A DNA stretch of 64,000 nt from Arenibacter sp. P308M17 (GCF_003426735.1 NZ_QVON01000001.1:434001-498000), one strand, 5' to 3'; shown: positions 9,958-20,240, numbered from the stretch's first letter. The notes: a model not told the origin generated them from the letters alone. A program made the numbers and translations.

Positions 9958-10014
9958 TTGGGGTAGAGGTGATTGATTTGGAAAAATTAATTTTATAATT
10001 ATAACATTATCGAA

Positions 10015-11454
10015 ATGATATCATTTTTATTATCTATTGGAGCTTTGGTACTGGGCTATTTCACATACGGGAAATTGATGGAGCGGATATTTGGGGTCGA
10101 TAAGGACAGGGAAACTCCAGCGGTCAGACTTCGGGACGATGTTGATTTTATGACATTGCCCACATGGAAGGTCTTTCTGATCCAGTTTCTGAATATTGCA
10201 GGCTTGGGACCCATCTTTGGTGCCATTGCCGGGGCCATGTTTGGGCCTGCCGCTTTTTTGTGGATCGTATTGGGAAGCATCTTTGCAGGTGCGGTACACG
10301 ACTATTTTTCCGGAATGTTGTCCATTAGGCATGATGGATTGAGTATTAGTGAAGTGGTCGGAATTTATCTAGGACCTACTGCCAAACAGTTTATGCGCCT
10401 TTTTTCAGTGGTCCTATTAATTTTTGTGGGGACCGTATTCTTGGTAGGTCCCGCCAAAATAATAGATGGAATGACCGGGAATATCTGGAACGTATGGGTT
10501 TGGGTAGCCATTATTTTGGTTTATTATATACTCTCCACTTTGCTGCCAATAGATAAGTTGATAAGTAAACTTTACCCTATTTTTGGCGTGGCCATGTTGC
10601 TAATGGCCATTGGCTTGGTAATTGCACTTTTTTTTGGGGATTACAACATTCCGGAACTGGTGCCGGGTAATTTAAGAAATATGACCAGTGATCCAGAGGC
10701 GACCCCCTTGTTTCCAATCCTTTTTATAACCATAGCCTGTGGTGCCATTTCCGGATTCCACGCCACCCAGTCCCCGCTCATGGCGCGCTGCATGAAAAAT
10801 GAAACGGACGGAAGAAAGATCTTTTACGGCACAATGGTCACAGAAGGTATCGTAGCCCTGATATGGGCCGCAGCTGCAATGACCTTCTTTGGTAATGTGG
10901 AAGGTTTAAACGGCGCTATGATTGCCAATAACAACAACGCTGCATGGGCGGCAAATGAGATATCGCTTAACATGCTGGGCCAAATTGGGGGGGTACTGGC
11001 CTTATTGGGTATTGTTGCCGCCCCGATTACTTCTGGCGATACCGCCTTCAGGTCTGCACGTCTAATATTGTCCGATATATTTAAATCCGACCAAAAAAAA
11101 ATAATCAACAGACTTCTTATTAGTCTGCCGCTATTTGTAGTAGCCTTTGTGCTTACCCAAATCGATTTTGGAATTATATGGCGTTATTTTGCCTGGAGCA
11201 ACCAAACCTTGGCCATGATTGTGCTATGGACAATAACCGCCTATTTAATTTATGAAAACAAGGCATATTGGGTTACCCTTTTACCGGCAATTTTTATGAC
11301 CATGGTATGTAGTACCTATATTTTGATAGCTCCAGAAGGTTTCCAATTGCCCAATGATATTTCATACATAGGTGGCACGCTAATAACATTGACTATTACA
11401 ATCTCATTTTGGGTATATACCGCCCAAAAGAAAAAAATATTTGTTGGGGTATGA
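10015..11454 (+). CDS. cstA: CstA-family (carbon starvation) inner-membrane transporter
   Basis: This is a polytopic inner-membrane protein of 479 residues, the short form of the CstA family; enterobacterial CstA is about 700. Recognisable family stretches are FLNIAGLGPIFGAIAGAMFG (about 61-80), GAVHDYFSGMLSIRHDG (about 95-111) and GFHATQSPLMARC (about 246-258). CstA-type proteins take up peptides or pyruvate. In this locus it could import the small product of the exported redox enzymes. The stop codon overlaps the start of the next gene (ATGA at 11451-11454), so the two are translationally coupled. Substrate assignment is not possible from sequence. Confidence 0.92.
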   Translation: MISFLLSIGALVLGYFTYGKLMERIFGVDKDRETPAVRLRDDVDFMTLPTWKVFLIQFLNIAGLGPIFGAIAGAMFGPAAFLWIVLGSIFAGAVHDYFSGMLSIRHDGLSISEVVGIYLGPTAKQFMRLFSVVLLIFVGTVFLVGPAKIIDGMTGNIWNVWVWVAIILVYYILSTLLPIDKLISKLYPIFGVAMLLMAIGLVIALFFGDYNIPELVPGNLRNMTSDPEATPLFPILFITIACGAISGFHATQSPLMARCMKNETDGRKIFYGTMVTEGIVALIWAAAAMTFFGNVEGLNGAMIANNNNAAWAANEISLNMLGQIGGVLALLGIVAAPITSGDTAFRSARLILSDIFKSDQKKIINRLLISLPLFVVAFVLTQIDFGIIWRYFAWSNQTLAMIVLWTITAYLIYENKAYWVTLLPAIFMTMVCSTYILIAPEGFQLPNDISYIGGTLITLTITISFWVYTAQKKKIFVGV

Positions 11455-14400
11455 TGCAAAAAATTCAGACCCTTATTTTCACATCCGTTCTGTTGATTAT
11501 TGGTTTAGAGTTCCTTTCTTGTTCCGATGATCGGGCCCAAAAGATTATTGGGGAAGAGCAGGAATTATATACCGTACTAGGGGTTGAGGATACCGGTCTC
11601 AATTTTGTCAATAAGCTGGAGGAAACCACTACCATGAACGGATTTTACTATGAATACTTTTATAATGGGGGAGGGGTTGCCGTGGCCGATTTTAACAATG
11701 ATGGACTTCAAGATGTCTATTTTATTAGCAACCTTCGGACCAATAAGTTATTCTTAAATATAGGAAACCTAAAGTTCAGAAATGTAAGTGTAACTGCCAA
11801 TGCCCAAGGCAATGGTGGGTTTCCTACAGGTGTGACCGTTGTGGATATCAACAATGACGGTTTAAAGGATATTTACATTCTTAGATCAGGTCGGTTTGAA
11901 TCCGATGAGCCATTACGCAATCTGTTATTGATCAATAAAGGAATGAATAAAGACAATATCCCTGTCTTTGAGGAGGATGCGAAATCGTATGGACTGGACT
12001 TGCCACATTATTCCACCCAAGCTTCTTTTTTTGACTATGACCGTGATGGGGATCTGGACATGTTCTTGATCAACCATAATATAGAAATGTACGGGATAGA
12101 GGAGACAGCTGAAATAATGAATGGAACATCCGATAAGATTGGGGAAAAACTCTACCGCAATGATGATGGAATGTTTATCAATGTAACTGAAAAGGCAGGA
12201 ATTATCAGCAATAATCTCGGTTTTGGCCTGGGTCTTGCCGTTGGGGATGTAAATTATGATGGTTGGCCGGATGTTTATATAAGCAATGATTACTATGAAA
12301 AGGATCATCTTTATTTGAACAATCAAAATGGCACTTTTACGGAAAGTTCCCATAAGTCATTTAATCATATGTCCACTTTTTCTATGGGCAATGATATTGC
12401 CGATATCAATAATGATGGCTTATTGGACATAGTATCACTTGATATGATGGCTGAGGATAATTATACCCAAAAGACAAGTATGAGCGGTATGAATGTAGCT
12501 CAATTTTATAATATTGAGAATTTGGGTCTTCATAGGCAGTATATGTACAACGCTCTTCAGATTAACAATGGTAGGTACCCCAATACGAATATCCCAGCCT
12601 TCTCGGATATAGCGCAACTGGCAGATATATCCAGTACGGATTGGAGTTGGGCACCATTGCTTTTGGATATGGATAACGACGGATATAGGGATCTGTTTGT
12701 TTCCAACGGCATTAAAATGGATTTCAGAAATAATGATTTTGCTATTTATTTGGAGGAAAAATATCAAGAAGGGCAACGCAGCAGAAAAGTGGATCTGGCA
12801 AAGTATGTGGATGATCTATTGGACAAGTTGCCTGAACGAAAAAAGGAAAATTATTTTTATCTGAACCAAGGAGATCTAAAATTCAATAAACTCGCCGTAA
12901 ATCAATCGGCTACCTATTCAAATGGCGCAGCATATGCCGATTTTGATAATGATGGGGACTTGGATATCGTAGTCAATAATACGGATGATTTCGCCCAATT
13001 GTATCGTAACAATCAGTCTAAAAATGCATTTTTGAAAATAATATTAAAAGGGCCGGATAGGAATATTGATGGCATTGGGGCCCGCATAGAGATCAAGGCC
13101 GACAATAGGACCTTTTATGCCGAAAATTATTTTTCAAGAGGTTTCCAATCCGCTATGGCTACACCTATTCATTTTGGACTTGGAAATATTGATAAAATTG
13201 ATTCCGTTAAAGTAATTTGGCCAGATGGGGATTGCCAGATCTTGACCAATATAAAGGCTAACCAAGAAATTTTTATTCAATATGCCCCTGTAGGGACAGT
13301 AACGTTCGAAAAGGATAAGCCGGACTATACATTTCTGGATATAACGGAGGACTATGGCATCAACTTTAAACATGAGGAAAATGATTATAATGATTTTTCT
13401 TTGGAATCCTTATTGCCCCATAAAATGTCACAATTTGGACCATGTCTTGCTGTTGCTGATGTGAATAGTGATGGTTTGGATGATTTTTATGTTGGAGGGG
13501 CAATGGGTCAATCGGGGATGTTGTTTGTCCAAACTACTGCTAATAAGTTTGAGGGCAGGCGAATGGAATCGTTTTTATTGGACAAAAACCATGAGGATAC
13601 CGGTGCTATTTTTATGGATGCCGATAAAGATGGAGACCAAGATTTGTATGTTGTAAGTGGTGGTAACGAAAAAAAAGCCGGAAATTTATTTTATTTGGAC
13701 CGTTTTTATGAAAATAATGGTAAGGGCGAGTTTATAAGAAACAACAATGCTATTCCCGAAATCCTTGGTAGTGGCCAGGTTGTTAAGACTTTGGATTATG
13801 ATAGGGATGGTAATTTGGATCTGTTCATCGGGTCAAGGTTACAGCCCCAAAACTATGGTTATCCTGCAAAAAGTTTACTGTTAAAAAATGTATCCCATAG
13901 TGGTAGCATTGAATTTAAGGATGTCACGGATAAAGTTTTTCCCGGACTTAATGATTTAGGGATGGTAACAGACGCGTTATGGGTGGATTTGGATAACGAT
14001 CAATTTGAAGAACTGATTATTGCCCAAGAATGGGGAAATATTCAGGCCTTTAGCTGCAGGAACAATGAATTTCAAAACATATCCGAACGATTTGGATTAA
14101 ATAATAATGTAGGTTGGTGGTTTAGTCTTGCGGCTGCCGATGTTGATTATGATGGGGACACAGATATCATTGCAGGCAACTTAGGGCTTAATTATAAATA
14201 TAAGGCTTCAAAAGAGGAGCCCTTTCATTTATATTTAAATGATTTTGATGATAATAATACCAACGATATTGTTTTAGGATACCATGAAGGGGAGCAAATG
14301 TATCCTTTGCGCGGGCGGGAATGTTCTTCTGGCCAAATGCCCTTTATAAAGAAAAAGTTTAAGACGTATGAGGACTTTGGCAAGGCCAGTTTAAGTGAGG

Positions 14401-14834
14401 TTTATGGTGAGGGCTTGGACAAAGCCCGTCATTTGGCAGCTACTAATTTTGCAAGTAGTATTCTAATTAATGTGGACAATCAATATTTTGATTTTGCTCC
14501 ACTCCCAAATAGTGCACAGATTTCGTCAATAAATAAAATATTGACTCTGCAGAACAAAAGTGCAAAAGATACAGATCTAGTTTTCTTCGGAAATCTATAT
14601 GGTTCGGAAGTCGAAACTCCCCGAAATGATGCAAGTTATGGTCTATATCTAAATAAATCTGCAAATGGTAGCTTTGAAACTATTCCCTCCAAAGAGTCTG
14701 GATTCTATGTTCAAGGAGATGTAAGGGGAGCAGCGGTTATATATTTGGGACAAGAAAAAAGGAAAGCTTTTATGGTGGCCAGAAATAATGAATCCGTTAT
14801 ATTATACCAAAGGCATACTGAAAAAATTAAATAA
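11451..14834 (+). CDS. CRTAC1-like surface lipoprotein with FG-GAP/VCBS repeats and ASPIC/UnbV domain
   Basis: The ATG at 11451 is preferred: it overlaps the cstA stop by four bases and gives a clean lipoprotein signal ending at Cys24 (FLS-C). The 1127-residue product has many calcium-binding D-x-[DN]-x-DG-x-x-D repeats: a first set at about residues 78-520 (for example FNNDGLQDVYF, DRDGDLDMF, DNDGDLDIVV) and a second at about 665-925. An ASPIC/UnbV domain between them carries FGLGNIDKIDSVKVIWPDG near residue 575. Such proteins form propeller-like binding or adhesion modules and in marine Bacteroidota are often encoded beside SusCD pairs. It is the last gene of the locus; a 310-base gap follows. 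Confidence 0.88.
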   Translation: MMQKIQTLIFTSVLLIIGLEFLSCSDDRAQKIIGEEQELYTVLGVEDTGLNFVNKLEETTTMNGFYYEYFYNGGGVAVADFNNDGLQDVYFISNLRTNKLFLNIGNLKFRNVSVTANAQGNGGFPTGVTVVDINNDGLKDIYILRSGRFESDEPLRNLLLINKGMNKDNIPVFEEDAKSYGLDLPHYSTQASFFDYDRDGDLDMFLINHNIEMYGIEETAEIMNGTSDKIGEKLYRNDDGMFINVTEKAGIISNNLGFGLGLAVGDVNYDGWPDVYISNDYYEKDHLYLNNQNGTFTESSHKSFNHMSTFSMGNDIADINNDGLLDIVSLDMMAEDNYTQKTSMSGMNVAQFYNIENLGLHRQYMYNALQINNGRYPNTNIPAFSDIAQLADISSTDWSWAPLLLDMDNDGYRDLFVSNGIKMDFRNNDFAIYLEEKYQEGQRSRKVDLAKYVDDLLDKLPERKKENYFYLNQGDLKFNKLAVNQSATYSNGAAYADFDNDGDLDIVVNNTDDFAQLYRNNQSKNAFLKIILKGPDRNIDGIGARIEIKADNRTFYAENYFSRGFQSAMATPIHFGLGNIDKIDSVKVIWPDGDCQILTNIKANQEIFIQYAPVGTVTFEKDKPDYTFLDITEDYGINFKHEENDYNDFSLESLLPHKMSQFGPCLAVADVNSDGLDDFYVGGAMGQSGMLFVQTTANKFEGRRMESFLLDKNHEDTGAIFMDADKDGDQDLYVVSGGNEKKAGNLFYLDRFYENNGKGEFIRNNNAIPEILGSGQVVKTLDYDRDGNLDLFIGSRLQPQNYGYPAKSLLLKNVSHSGSIEFKDVTDKVFPGLNDLGMVTDALWVDLDNDQFEELIIAQEWGNIQAFSCRNNEFQNISERFGLNNNVGWWFSLAAADVDYDGDTDIIAGNLGLNYKYKASKEEPFHLYLNDFDDNNTNDIVLGYHEGEQMYPLRGRECSSGQMPFIKKKFKTYEDFGKASLSEVYGEGLDKARHLAATNFASSILINVDNQYFDFAPLPNSAQISSINKILTLQNKSAKDTDLVFFGNLYGSEVETPRNDASYGLYLNKSANGSFETIPSKESGFYVQGDVRGAAVIYLGQEKRKAFMVARNNESVILYQRHTEKIK

Positions 14835-15144
14835 TGTTTGTTTGGGTTGAGTTGGTTAGTTGATTGATTGATTGATGGGTAAGGAGGCCTTATCCCAATT
14901 TTATTTAGTGCTGGGATCAAGCTGTGCTAAAAAGTGTTTCCCCAAATCTTACCATAACCTAACCGCACAGGGTTCCCGATTTTATTTTATAGTGTTTCAG
15001 AAGATAAGTGTTAAATAAAATCGAATTTAGGCGCAATCGTAATTTGCCTAGTTCATAAATGCCTAAAGATGTAAAATGTTTTTTTTCAAAGTATTACCTT
15101 GACATGCCTTGGGATAATGCATTACGTTGCATAAATTCAAAAAA
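14835..15144. other. Intergenic gap between the first locus and the DeoR regulator
   Basis: The two flanking genes converge here. A short TTGATTGA-type run is present near 14855-14875. An 11-base inverted repeat occurs at 14977-14987 and 15013-15023 (CGATTTTATTT and its complement) without a following T run, so it is only a weak candidate for a bidirectional terminator. No open frame is credible. Confidence 0.4.
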
Positions 15145-15900
15145 TCACACAATTGTTACTAATATGCCCATATCCTCAAGTTTGTCCAGAACCGTGGTAG
15201 AAATGCCCTTGTCAGTTATAATATGATCTATTTGTTCCAAACCACATATTCGGGCAAAGCTTTTTTTGCCAAACTTGGACGAATCGGCCAAGACTATGGT
15301 TTTTTGTGCTGAGGATAACATTTTTTTATTAAGTTGTGCCTCCTCTAAATTAGAGGTAGTTAATCCATATTCCAAATCTATTCCATCTACACCTAAAAAG
15401 AGTTTGCTACAGGAAACGTTTTCTAAGATGTGTAAAGCATAGCTGCCAACTACAGAAGCGGAACTATGTCTAACGTATCCACCCAATTGTAGGGCATCTA
15501 CTTCCTTAAATTTAATTAATTCCAATACAACATATAAAGAAGATGTAATTACCATTAGTTTTCCTATTGGCTTAATGGATTTTGCCAATGCCTGCACAGT
15601 GGTACCCGAACCTATCAAGATAGTGTCGTTTTCTACAATGAGTTTGGCGGCTGTAAGTGCTATTCCACTCTTCTCCTCTACTGATATTTTTTCTTTTTCA
15701 GTTACATGTCGATCATTAATATATGGGTCTTCCAATGAAGCTCCGCCATGAGTTCGAAACAATAGACCTTTATCTTCCAAAAATTTAAGGTCTTTTCTAA
15801 TAGTAACAGCAGATACACCAAGCGATTTGCATAGGTCTAACACCTCAACATACTTTTCCTGATCTAATTTATCCAAAATGATCTGATGTCTTTTCATCAT
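15145..15900 (-). CDS. DeoR/GlpR-family transcriptional repressor
   Basis: The 251-residue length and domain order are standard for the family. An N-terminal helix-turn-helix (about residues 1-57) contains VTIRKDLKFLEDKGLLFRTH and is followed by HGGAS. A C-terminal sugar-phosphate sensor domain has ILIGSGTTVQALA near residue 95, GGYVRHSSASVVG near 140 and the family end LADSSKFGKKSFARIC. The ligand is normally a phosphorylated sugar or, for GlpR, glycerol 3-phosphate. It is divergent from glpD-glpK-glpF, which strongly suggests a GlpR role. TTTC[A/G]TT repeats upstream of the second susC and of the SGNH gene are likely additional targets. Two adjacent ATG codons mark the start. Confidence 0.88.
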   Translation of the reverse strand: MMKRHQIILDKLDQEKYVEVLDLCKSLGVSAVTIRKDLKFLEDKGLLFRTHGGASLEDPYINDRHVTEKEKISVEEKSGIALTAAKLIVENDTILIGSGTTVQALAKSIKPIGKLMVITSSLYVVLELIKFKEVDALQLGGYVRHSSASVVGSYALHILENVSCSKLFLGVDGIDLEYGLTTSNLEEAQLNKKMLSSAQKTIVLADSSKFGKKSFARICGLEQIDHIITDKGISTTVLDKLEDMGILVTIV

Positions 15901-16227
15901 TGTACGATTAATTATTTACGAGTGAAATATATTCTAGACAATTAATGAAGATGCAGTATTGTAATGTACGCTTTCCCATTAATTCTTTTTCCCAGAATCT
16001 TTGTGTGTTTCAAAATACAAAAAAAATTTTCACAATATGTAAAAATAGAACAAAACGAAACCAAATACCTATTGGATAGCCTAATTATACCTTGTCTGGG
16101 AATTTCAGATTTTATCAAGTTATGTTTAAAAGCATTAAAAAGTTTCATAATTCTTCATTTTATTATTAAATACTTTTGTTTTAATAATATTTTAATTAAT
16201 ATTGGCCTAAATTGAAAATTTTCATAA
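15901..16227. promoter_or_regulatory. Divergent control region between the DeoR regulator and glpD
   Basis: This 327-base, very AT-rich spacer must hold the promoters of both divergent genes. A box AACGAAA at 16054-16060 reads TTTCGTT on the minus strand and is followed there by TTGTTCT, matching the TTTCRTTTYRNTTT pattern of some DeoR-family operators with one mismatch. A degenerate copy (AATAGAA) lies 10 bases to its left. AGTGAAA at 15921-15927 is a near match close to the regulator start, which could allow autoregulation. I could not place a convincing TAnnTTTG promoter for glpD. Confidence 0.4.
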
Positions 16228-17820
16228 GTGAATATATTTGAAAGGAAAATAATAATAGAAGAGTTAAATCCATACAAAGAATGGGATACGATTATTATAG
16301 GGGGCGGTGCAACGGGTTTAGGGGTAGCACTGGATAGTGTTACAAGAGGTTATAAAACCCTTTTGCTTGAACAGATCGATTTTGCCAAAGGAACATCAAG
16401 TAGAAGTACAAAATTGGTTCATGGTGGGGTTCGTTATTTAGCTCAGGGTGATTTAGGATTGGTTAAAGAAGCTTTATACGAAAGGGGATTATTGGCTGCT
16501 AATGCGGCCCATTTGGTAAAAAATCAATCATTTATTATCCCAAATTACAAATGGTGGGGTGGTATGTTTTATACAATAGGACTCAAGGTATATGACTATT
16601 TGGCGGGCGGGTTGAGCTTGGGCAAATCAGTGCATATTGGCAAGTCGGAGACACTGGAGCGTGCAAAAACTCTTAAAAGAAATAAACTAAAGGGTGGAGT
16701 TGTATATCATGATGGTCAATTTGATGATTCAAGGTTGGCCGTAAATCTTGCTCAAACTTGTATAGAAAGGGGAGCTACGGTCATAAACCATTTTCCGGTT
16801 ACCCAATTATTAAAGGATAATCTAGGGGTTGTGTGCGGTGTTGTTGGTAAAGACCTTGAGACGAATAGGGAATACCGTTTGCATGCCAAGGTGGTAGTTA
16901 ATGCAACAGGTGTTTTTACGGATCAAATTTTAAAAATGGACGATCAAACAGCCAAGAATATGGTCCGTCCAAGTCAAGGAATACATTTGGTGGTGGATAG
17001 TACTTTTCTGCCCGGCGAGGACGCCATAATGATACCGAAGACAGATGATGGTAGGGTTTTGTTTTTGGTCCCTTGGCACAATAGGGTGTTAATAGGTACA
17101 ACTGACACGGTGCTGAACGATCATAGTCTTGAGCCTGTTGCTTTGGAGGAGGAGATTAACTTTATAATCAATACCGCCAATAATTATCTCGCAAAAAAGG
17201 TTTCGAGAAAGGATATACTAAGTGTTTTTGCAGGCCTCAGACCTTTGGCAGCCCCTAAGGACGGATCTGAAAAGACAAAAGAGATTTCTAGAAGCCATAA
17301 GATTATTGTTTCTAAATCCAACTTGGTTACGATCACGGGAGGGAAATGGACCACATATAGAAAGATGGCACAGGATACCATAGATAAGATAATTCGTATG
17401 GGAATACTCCCGAAAAGAAAGTGTATTACCCATAATATTGAAATCCACGGTTCGACCGAGGATAAGTTTGAGGACGATCATTTAACGATTTATGGAAGTG
17501 ATAGGAAGGCCATTTTGAAGTTAGTGGAAGAATGTCCTGAATTAGGGGAAAAAATACATCCGAATTTAGAGTTCATCAAGGCGGAAGTTGTTTGGGCGGT
17601 CCGTTATGAGATGGCGAGAACTGTTGAAGACATTCTCGCCAGAAGGGTGAGGATTTTGTTTCTTGATGCTCTTGCCTCTATGGAAATTGCTCCTATGGTT
17701 GCGAAAATTTTGGCTACAGAAATGGATATGGATTTGCTATGGCAGGAAAAACAGGTATTGGATTTTAAGGCTATGGCCAACAAATATGTTTTAAAAGAAA
17801 TCCTGAATCCAACATTTTAA
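16228..17820 (+). CDS. glpD: FAD-dependent glycerol-3-phosphate dehydrogenase
   Basis: This enzyme oxidises sn-glycerol 3-phosphate to dihydroxyacetone phosphate at the inner membrane and passes electrons to quinone. It has 530 residues. The FAD-binding motif IIIGGGATGLGVALDS is at about residues 22-37, followed by the family signatures GTSSRSTKLVHGGVRYL (about 53-69) and a C-terminal DAO_C domain. Translation starts at GTG: an in-frame stop lies directly upstream (16225-16227), and no ATG is suitably placed. glpK follows after 26 bases and glpF after that, forming a complete glycerol catabolic operon divergent from the DeoR-type regulator. Confidence 0.96.
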   Translation: MNIFERKIIIEELNPYKEWDTIIIGGGATGLGVALDSVTRGYKTLLLEQIDFAKGTSSRSTKLVHGGVRYLAQGDLGLVKEALYERGLLAANAAHLVKNQSFIIPNYKWWGGMFYTIGLKVYDYLAGGLSLGKSVHIGKSETLERAKTLKRNKLKGGVVYHDGQFDDSRLAVNLAQTCIERGATVINHFPVTQLLKDNLGVVCGVVGKDLETNREYRLHAKVVVNATGVFTDQILKMDDQTAKNMVRPSQGIHLVVDSTFLPGEDAIMIPKTDDGRVLFLVPWHNRVLIGTTDTVLNDHSLEPVALEEEINFIINTANNYLAKKVSRKDILSVFAGLRPLAAPKDGSEKTKEISRSHKIIVSKSNLVTITGGKWTTYRKMAQDTIDKIIRMGILPKRKCITHNIEIHGSTEDKFEDDHLTIYGSDRKAILKLVEECPELGEKIHPNLEFIKAEVVWAVRYEMARTVEDILARRVRILFLDALASMEIAPMVAKILATEMDMDLLWQEKQVLDFKAMANKYVLKEILNPTF

Positions 17821-17846
17821 ATTAAATGAAAACAATTTTTTAATCT

Positions 17847-19355
17847 ATGATTTCTAATATGGAGAAATATATACTTGCCTTGGATCAAGGTACTACAAGT
17901 TCCCGGGCAGTAATTTTTGACCAAAAGGGCGATATTGTATCTATAGCCCAAAAAGAGTTTACACAGTATTTTCCCAAACCAGGTTGGGTAGAGCACGATC
18001 CTGTTGAAATTTGGTCTACTCAGGCTGGGATAGCAGCAGAGGTTGTAACCAAAAAAGGACTAAGCGGGGCCAATATTGCAGCTATCGGTATTACGAACCA
18101 ACGGGAGACTGTTGTTGTTTGGGATAAAAGAACCGGAGATCCGGTATATAATGCTATCGTTTGGCAGGACAAAAGAACAGCAGATTTTTGTGATGAGCTT
18201 AATTTGTCGGGGAAGGCCGACCTAATAAGGGCTAAAACTGGTTTGGTTATCGATTCCTATTTTTCGGCCACAAAGGTGAAATGGATTTTAGACAATGTAA
18301 GCGGCGTCAGGGACCTTGCCGAGACTGGTAAATTACTGTGCGGGACAATAGATTCCTGGCTTATTTGGAAAATGACTCAGGGCGAGCTCCATATTACTGA
18401 TGTTACTAATGCCAGTAGGTCTTTAATCTTCAATATAAACACTTTGGAATGGGACGATGAATTATTGGAGCTTTTCACTATTCCAAAAAATATGTTGCCC
18501 CAAGTAAGGGAGTCAAGTGAGATCTACGGTTATACCCATCCCAATTTTTTTGCGCACAGGATACCTATAGCCGGAATTGCCGGAGACCAACAAGCTGCAC
18601 TTTTTGGTCAGATGTGTACAAGACCGGGAATGGTAAAGAATACATATGGTACAGGGTGCTTCATGCTTATGAACATTGGTGATAAGCCAATTATATCCAC
18701 CAATAATTTATTGACAACAATCGCTTGGAAAATTAATGGTAAAACATATTACGCCCTTGAGGGAAGTGTATTTATTGCTGGGGCAGTGGTACAATGGTTG
18801 CGGGACAGTTTGAAAATTATAGCCAACTCCTCCGAGGTTGAAAAATTGGCAAGCTCGGTAGAAAGTTCAGACGGTGTTTATTTTGTTCCGGCCTTTGCCG
18901 GATTGGGGGCTCCCTATTGGAATCAAAGAGTACAGGGAACAGTATTTGGGCTCACTAGGGGAAGTACCGACGCACATATTGCCAGAGCTGCCTTAGAATC
19001 CATCGCTTACCAGACAATGGATATTTTAAAGGCAATGGAAGCCGATTCCGGAGTGAAAATAAAGGAGCTCCGAGTTGATGGGGGAGCTACGGTAAACGAT
19101 ATGTTAATGCAATTTCAGGCAGACGTATTAAATACTAAAACGGTGCGTCCAAAAGTAGTAGAGACTACTGTTATGGGAGCAGCCTATCTAGCGGGACTAG
19201 CAGTAGGTTTTTGGAAGGATCTAGAAGAAATTCAGGAGATTTGGAAGACCGATCGACATTTTGTGCCTACCAATGATCGAAAACAAATTCAACAGGGCAT
19301 AAAAGGGTGGTACAAGGCCATTGATACTCTTCAATATTGGGCGGAGCAAGATTAA
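17847..19355 (+). CDS. glpK: Glycerol kinase
   Basis: This FGGY-family kinase phosphorylates glycerol to sn-glycerol 3-phosphate with ATP. The N-terminal phosphate-binding signature [15 protein letters not shown] and the family stretches [34 protein letters not shown] and [16 protein letters not shown] are all present. Its 502 residues match the usual length. The ATG at 17847 is given as the start, but the second ATG at 17859 gives an N-terminus ([11 protein letters not shown]) closer to characterised kinases. The gene lies between glpD and glpF, so imported glycerol is trapped and oxidised by products of one operon. Confidence 0.97.
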   Translation: MISNMEKYILALDQGTTSSRAVIFDQKGDIVSIAQKEFTQYFPKPGWVEHDPVEIWSTQAGIAAEVVTKKGLSGANIAAIGITNQRETVVVWDKRTGDPVYNAIVWQDKRTADFCDELNLSGKADLIRAKTGLVIDSYFSATKVKWILDNVSGVRDLAETGKLLCGTIDSWLIWKMTQGELHITDVTNASRSLIFNINTLEWDDELLELFTIPKNMLPQVRESSEIYGYTHPNFFAHRIPIAGIAGDQQAALFGQMCTRPGMVKNTYGTGCFMLMNIGDKPIISTNNLLTTIAWKINGKTYYALEGSVFIAGAVVQWLRDSLKIIANSSEVEKLASSVESSDGVYFVPAFAGLGAPYWNQRVQGTVFGLTRGSTDAHIARAALESIAYQTMDILKAMEADSGVKIKELRVDGGATVNDMLMQFQADVLNTKTVRPKVVETTVMGAAYLAGLAVGFWKDLEEIQEIWKTDRHFVPTNDRKQIQQGIKGWYKAIDTLQYWAEQD

Positions 19356-19376
19356 TCAATAAAAAATAGATATATA

Positions 19377-20111
19377 ATGACATCATTTATTGCAGAAATT
19401 ATTGGAACAATGTTATTAATTCTTTTGGGAGGGGGTGTAGTGGCCAATGTAGTATTGAATCTTACCAAGGGACATAATAGTGGGTGGATTGTAATTACAA
19501 CAGGTTGGGCATTAGCAGTCTATGTTGGTGTTGTGGTGTCGGCACCATACAGTGGAGCGCATTTAAACCCGGCGGTAAGTGTCGGATTGGCCATTGCCGG
19601 TAGTTTTCCATGGCAAGATGTGCCCCATTATGTATTGGGGCAATTGATAGGTTCAATGTTAGGTGCGTTTTTGGTATGGTTAATTTATCGAAAACATTTT
19701 GATGCGACCTCTGATGGGGGACTAAAAAAAGCAGTTTTTTGTACAGATCCCGCTATCCGTGATACAGCTACTAATCTAATTAGCGAAATTATGGGCACTT
19801 TCGTCCTTCTTTTTGCTGTTCTTTATTTTACCGATGCTACCATTAGCGATAATGAAACGGTCATAGGACTCGGCTCTTTAGGGGCTATCCCAGTTGCATT
19901 TGTAGTTTGGTCAATTGGTTTGTCGCTAGGAGGAACAACGGGATACGCTATTAACCCGGCTAGGGATCTTGGGCCCAGGATAATGTATGCTATTTTGCCT
20001 ATAAGAGGGAAGGGGAAGGCAGATTGGAGGTATTCATGGATCCCGGTAATTGGCCCGCTTATCGGTGCCATTATAGCAGCATTGCTCATGTTGTTTTTAT
20101 CAGGAATATAG
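19377..20111 (+). CDS. glpF: Glycerol facilitator, MIP/aquaporin family
   Basis: This is an inner-membrane channel for glycerol of 244 residues with six predicted membrane segments. The two half-helix motifs are present: HLNPAVSVG near residue 62 and INPARDLGPR near residue 192. The aspartate after the second NPAR motif is the feature that separates glycerol facilitators from water-only aquaporins. It starts 21 bases after glpK and closes the glp operon. The presence of a facilitator and kinase means that free glycerol, not only glycerol 3-phosphate, is a growth substrate here. Confidence 0.95.
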   Translation: MTSFIAEIIGTMLLILLGGGVVANVVLNLTKGHNSGWIVITTGWALAVYVGVVVSAPYSGAHLNPAVSVGLAIAGSFPWQDVPHYVLGQLIGSMLGAFLVWLIYRKHFDATSDGGLKKAVFCTDPAIRDTATNLISEIMGTFVLLFAVLYFTDATISDNETVIGLGSLGAIPVAFVVWSIGLSLGGTTGYAINPARDLGPRIMYAILPIRGKGKADWRYSWIPVIGPLIGAIIAALLMLFLSGI

Positions 20112-20201
20112 TTTTAAGAAAATTTGACCTGCTTTTAAGGGGGGTGCTCAAATAGGAAAGAAATGGGCTTTTTGGTTAATCAACAAAAAACATTCGAATT
20201 A

Positions 20202-20240
20202 TTTCACATAATTATATTTTATTTCATATTGTTTTGTTTT
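20202..20240 (+). promoter_or_regulatory. Candidate DeoR-family operator upstream of the second susC
   Basis: TTTCACA (20202-20208) and TTTCATA (20222-20228) are spaced exactly 20 bases, and a further T-rich box (TTTTGTT, from 20232) continues the 10-base phase. The core TTTCATATTGTTTT matches the TTTCRTTTYRNTTT pattern except for one base. It lies about 120 bases before susC in an otherwise open 247-base gap. Binding by the nearby DeoR-type protein is inference. Confidence 0.4.

Noticed and set aside
11925-12776. Two minus-strand open frames (142 and 113 codons) inside the CRTAC1-like gene
   Set aside because: They are antisense to strongly patterned D-x-D-x-DG repeats, are rich in Ile and His as shadow frames are, and have no family motif or start context.
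15964-16215. Plus-strand 83-codon frame between the DeoR regulator and glpD
   Set aside because: It is made of low-complexity AT-rich codons, covers the divergent control region, and shows no recognisable domain.
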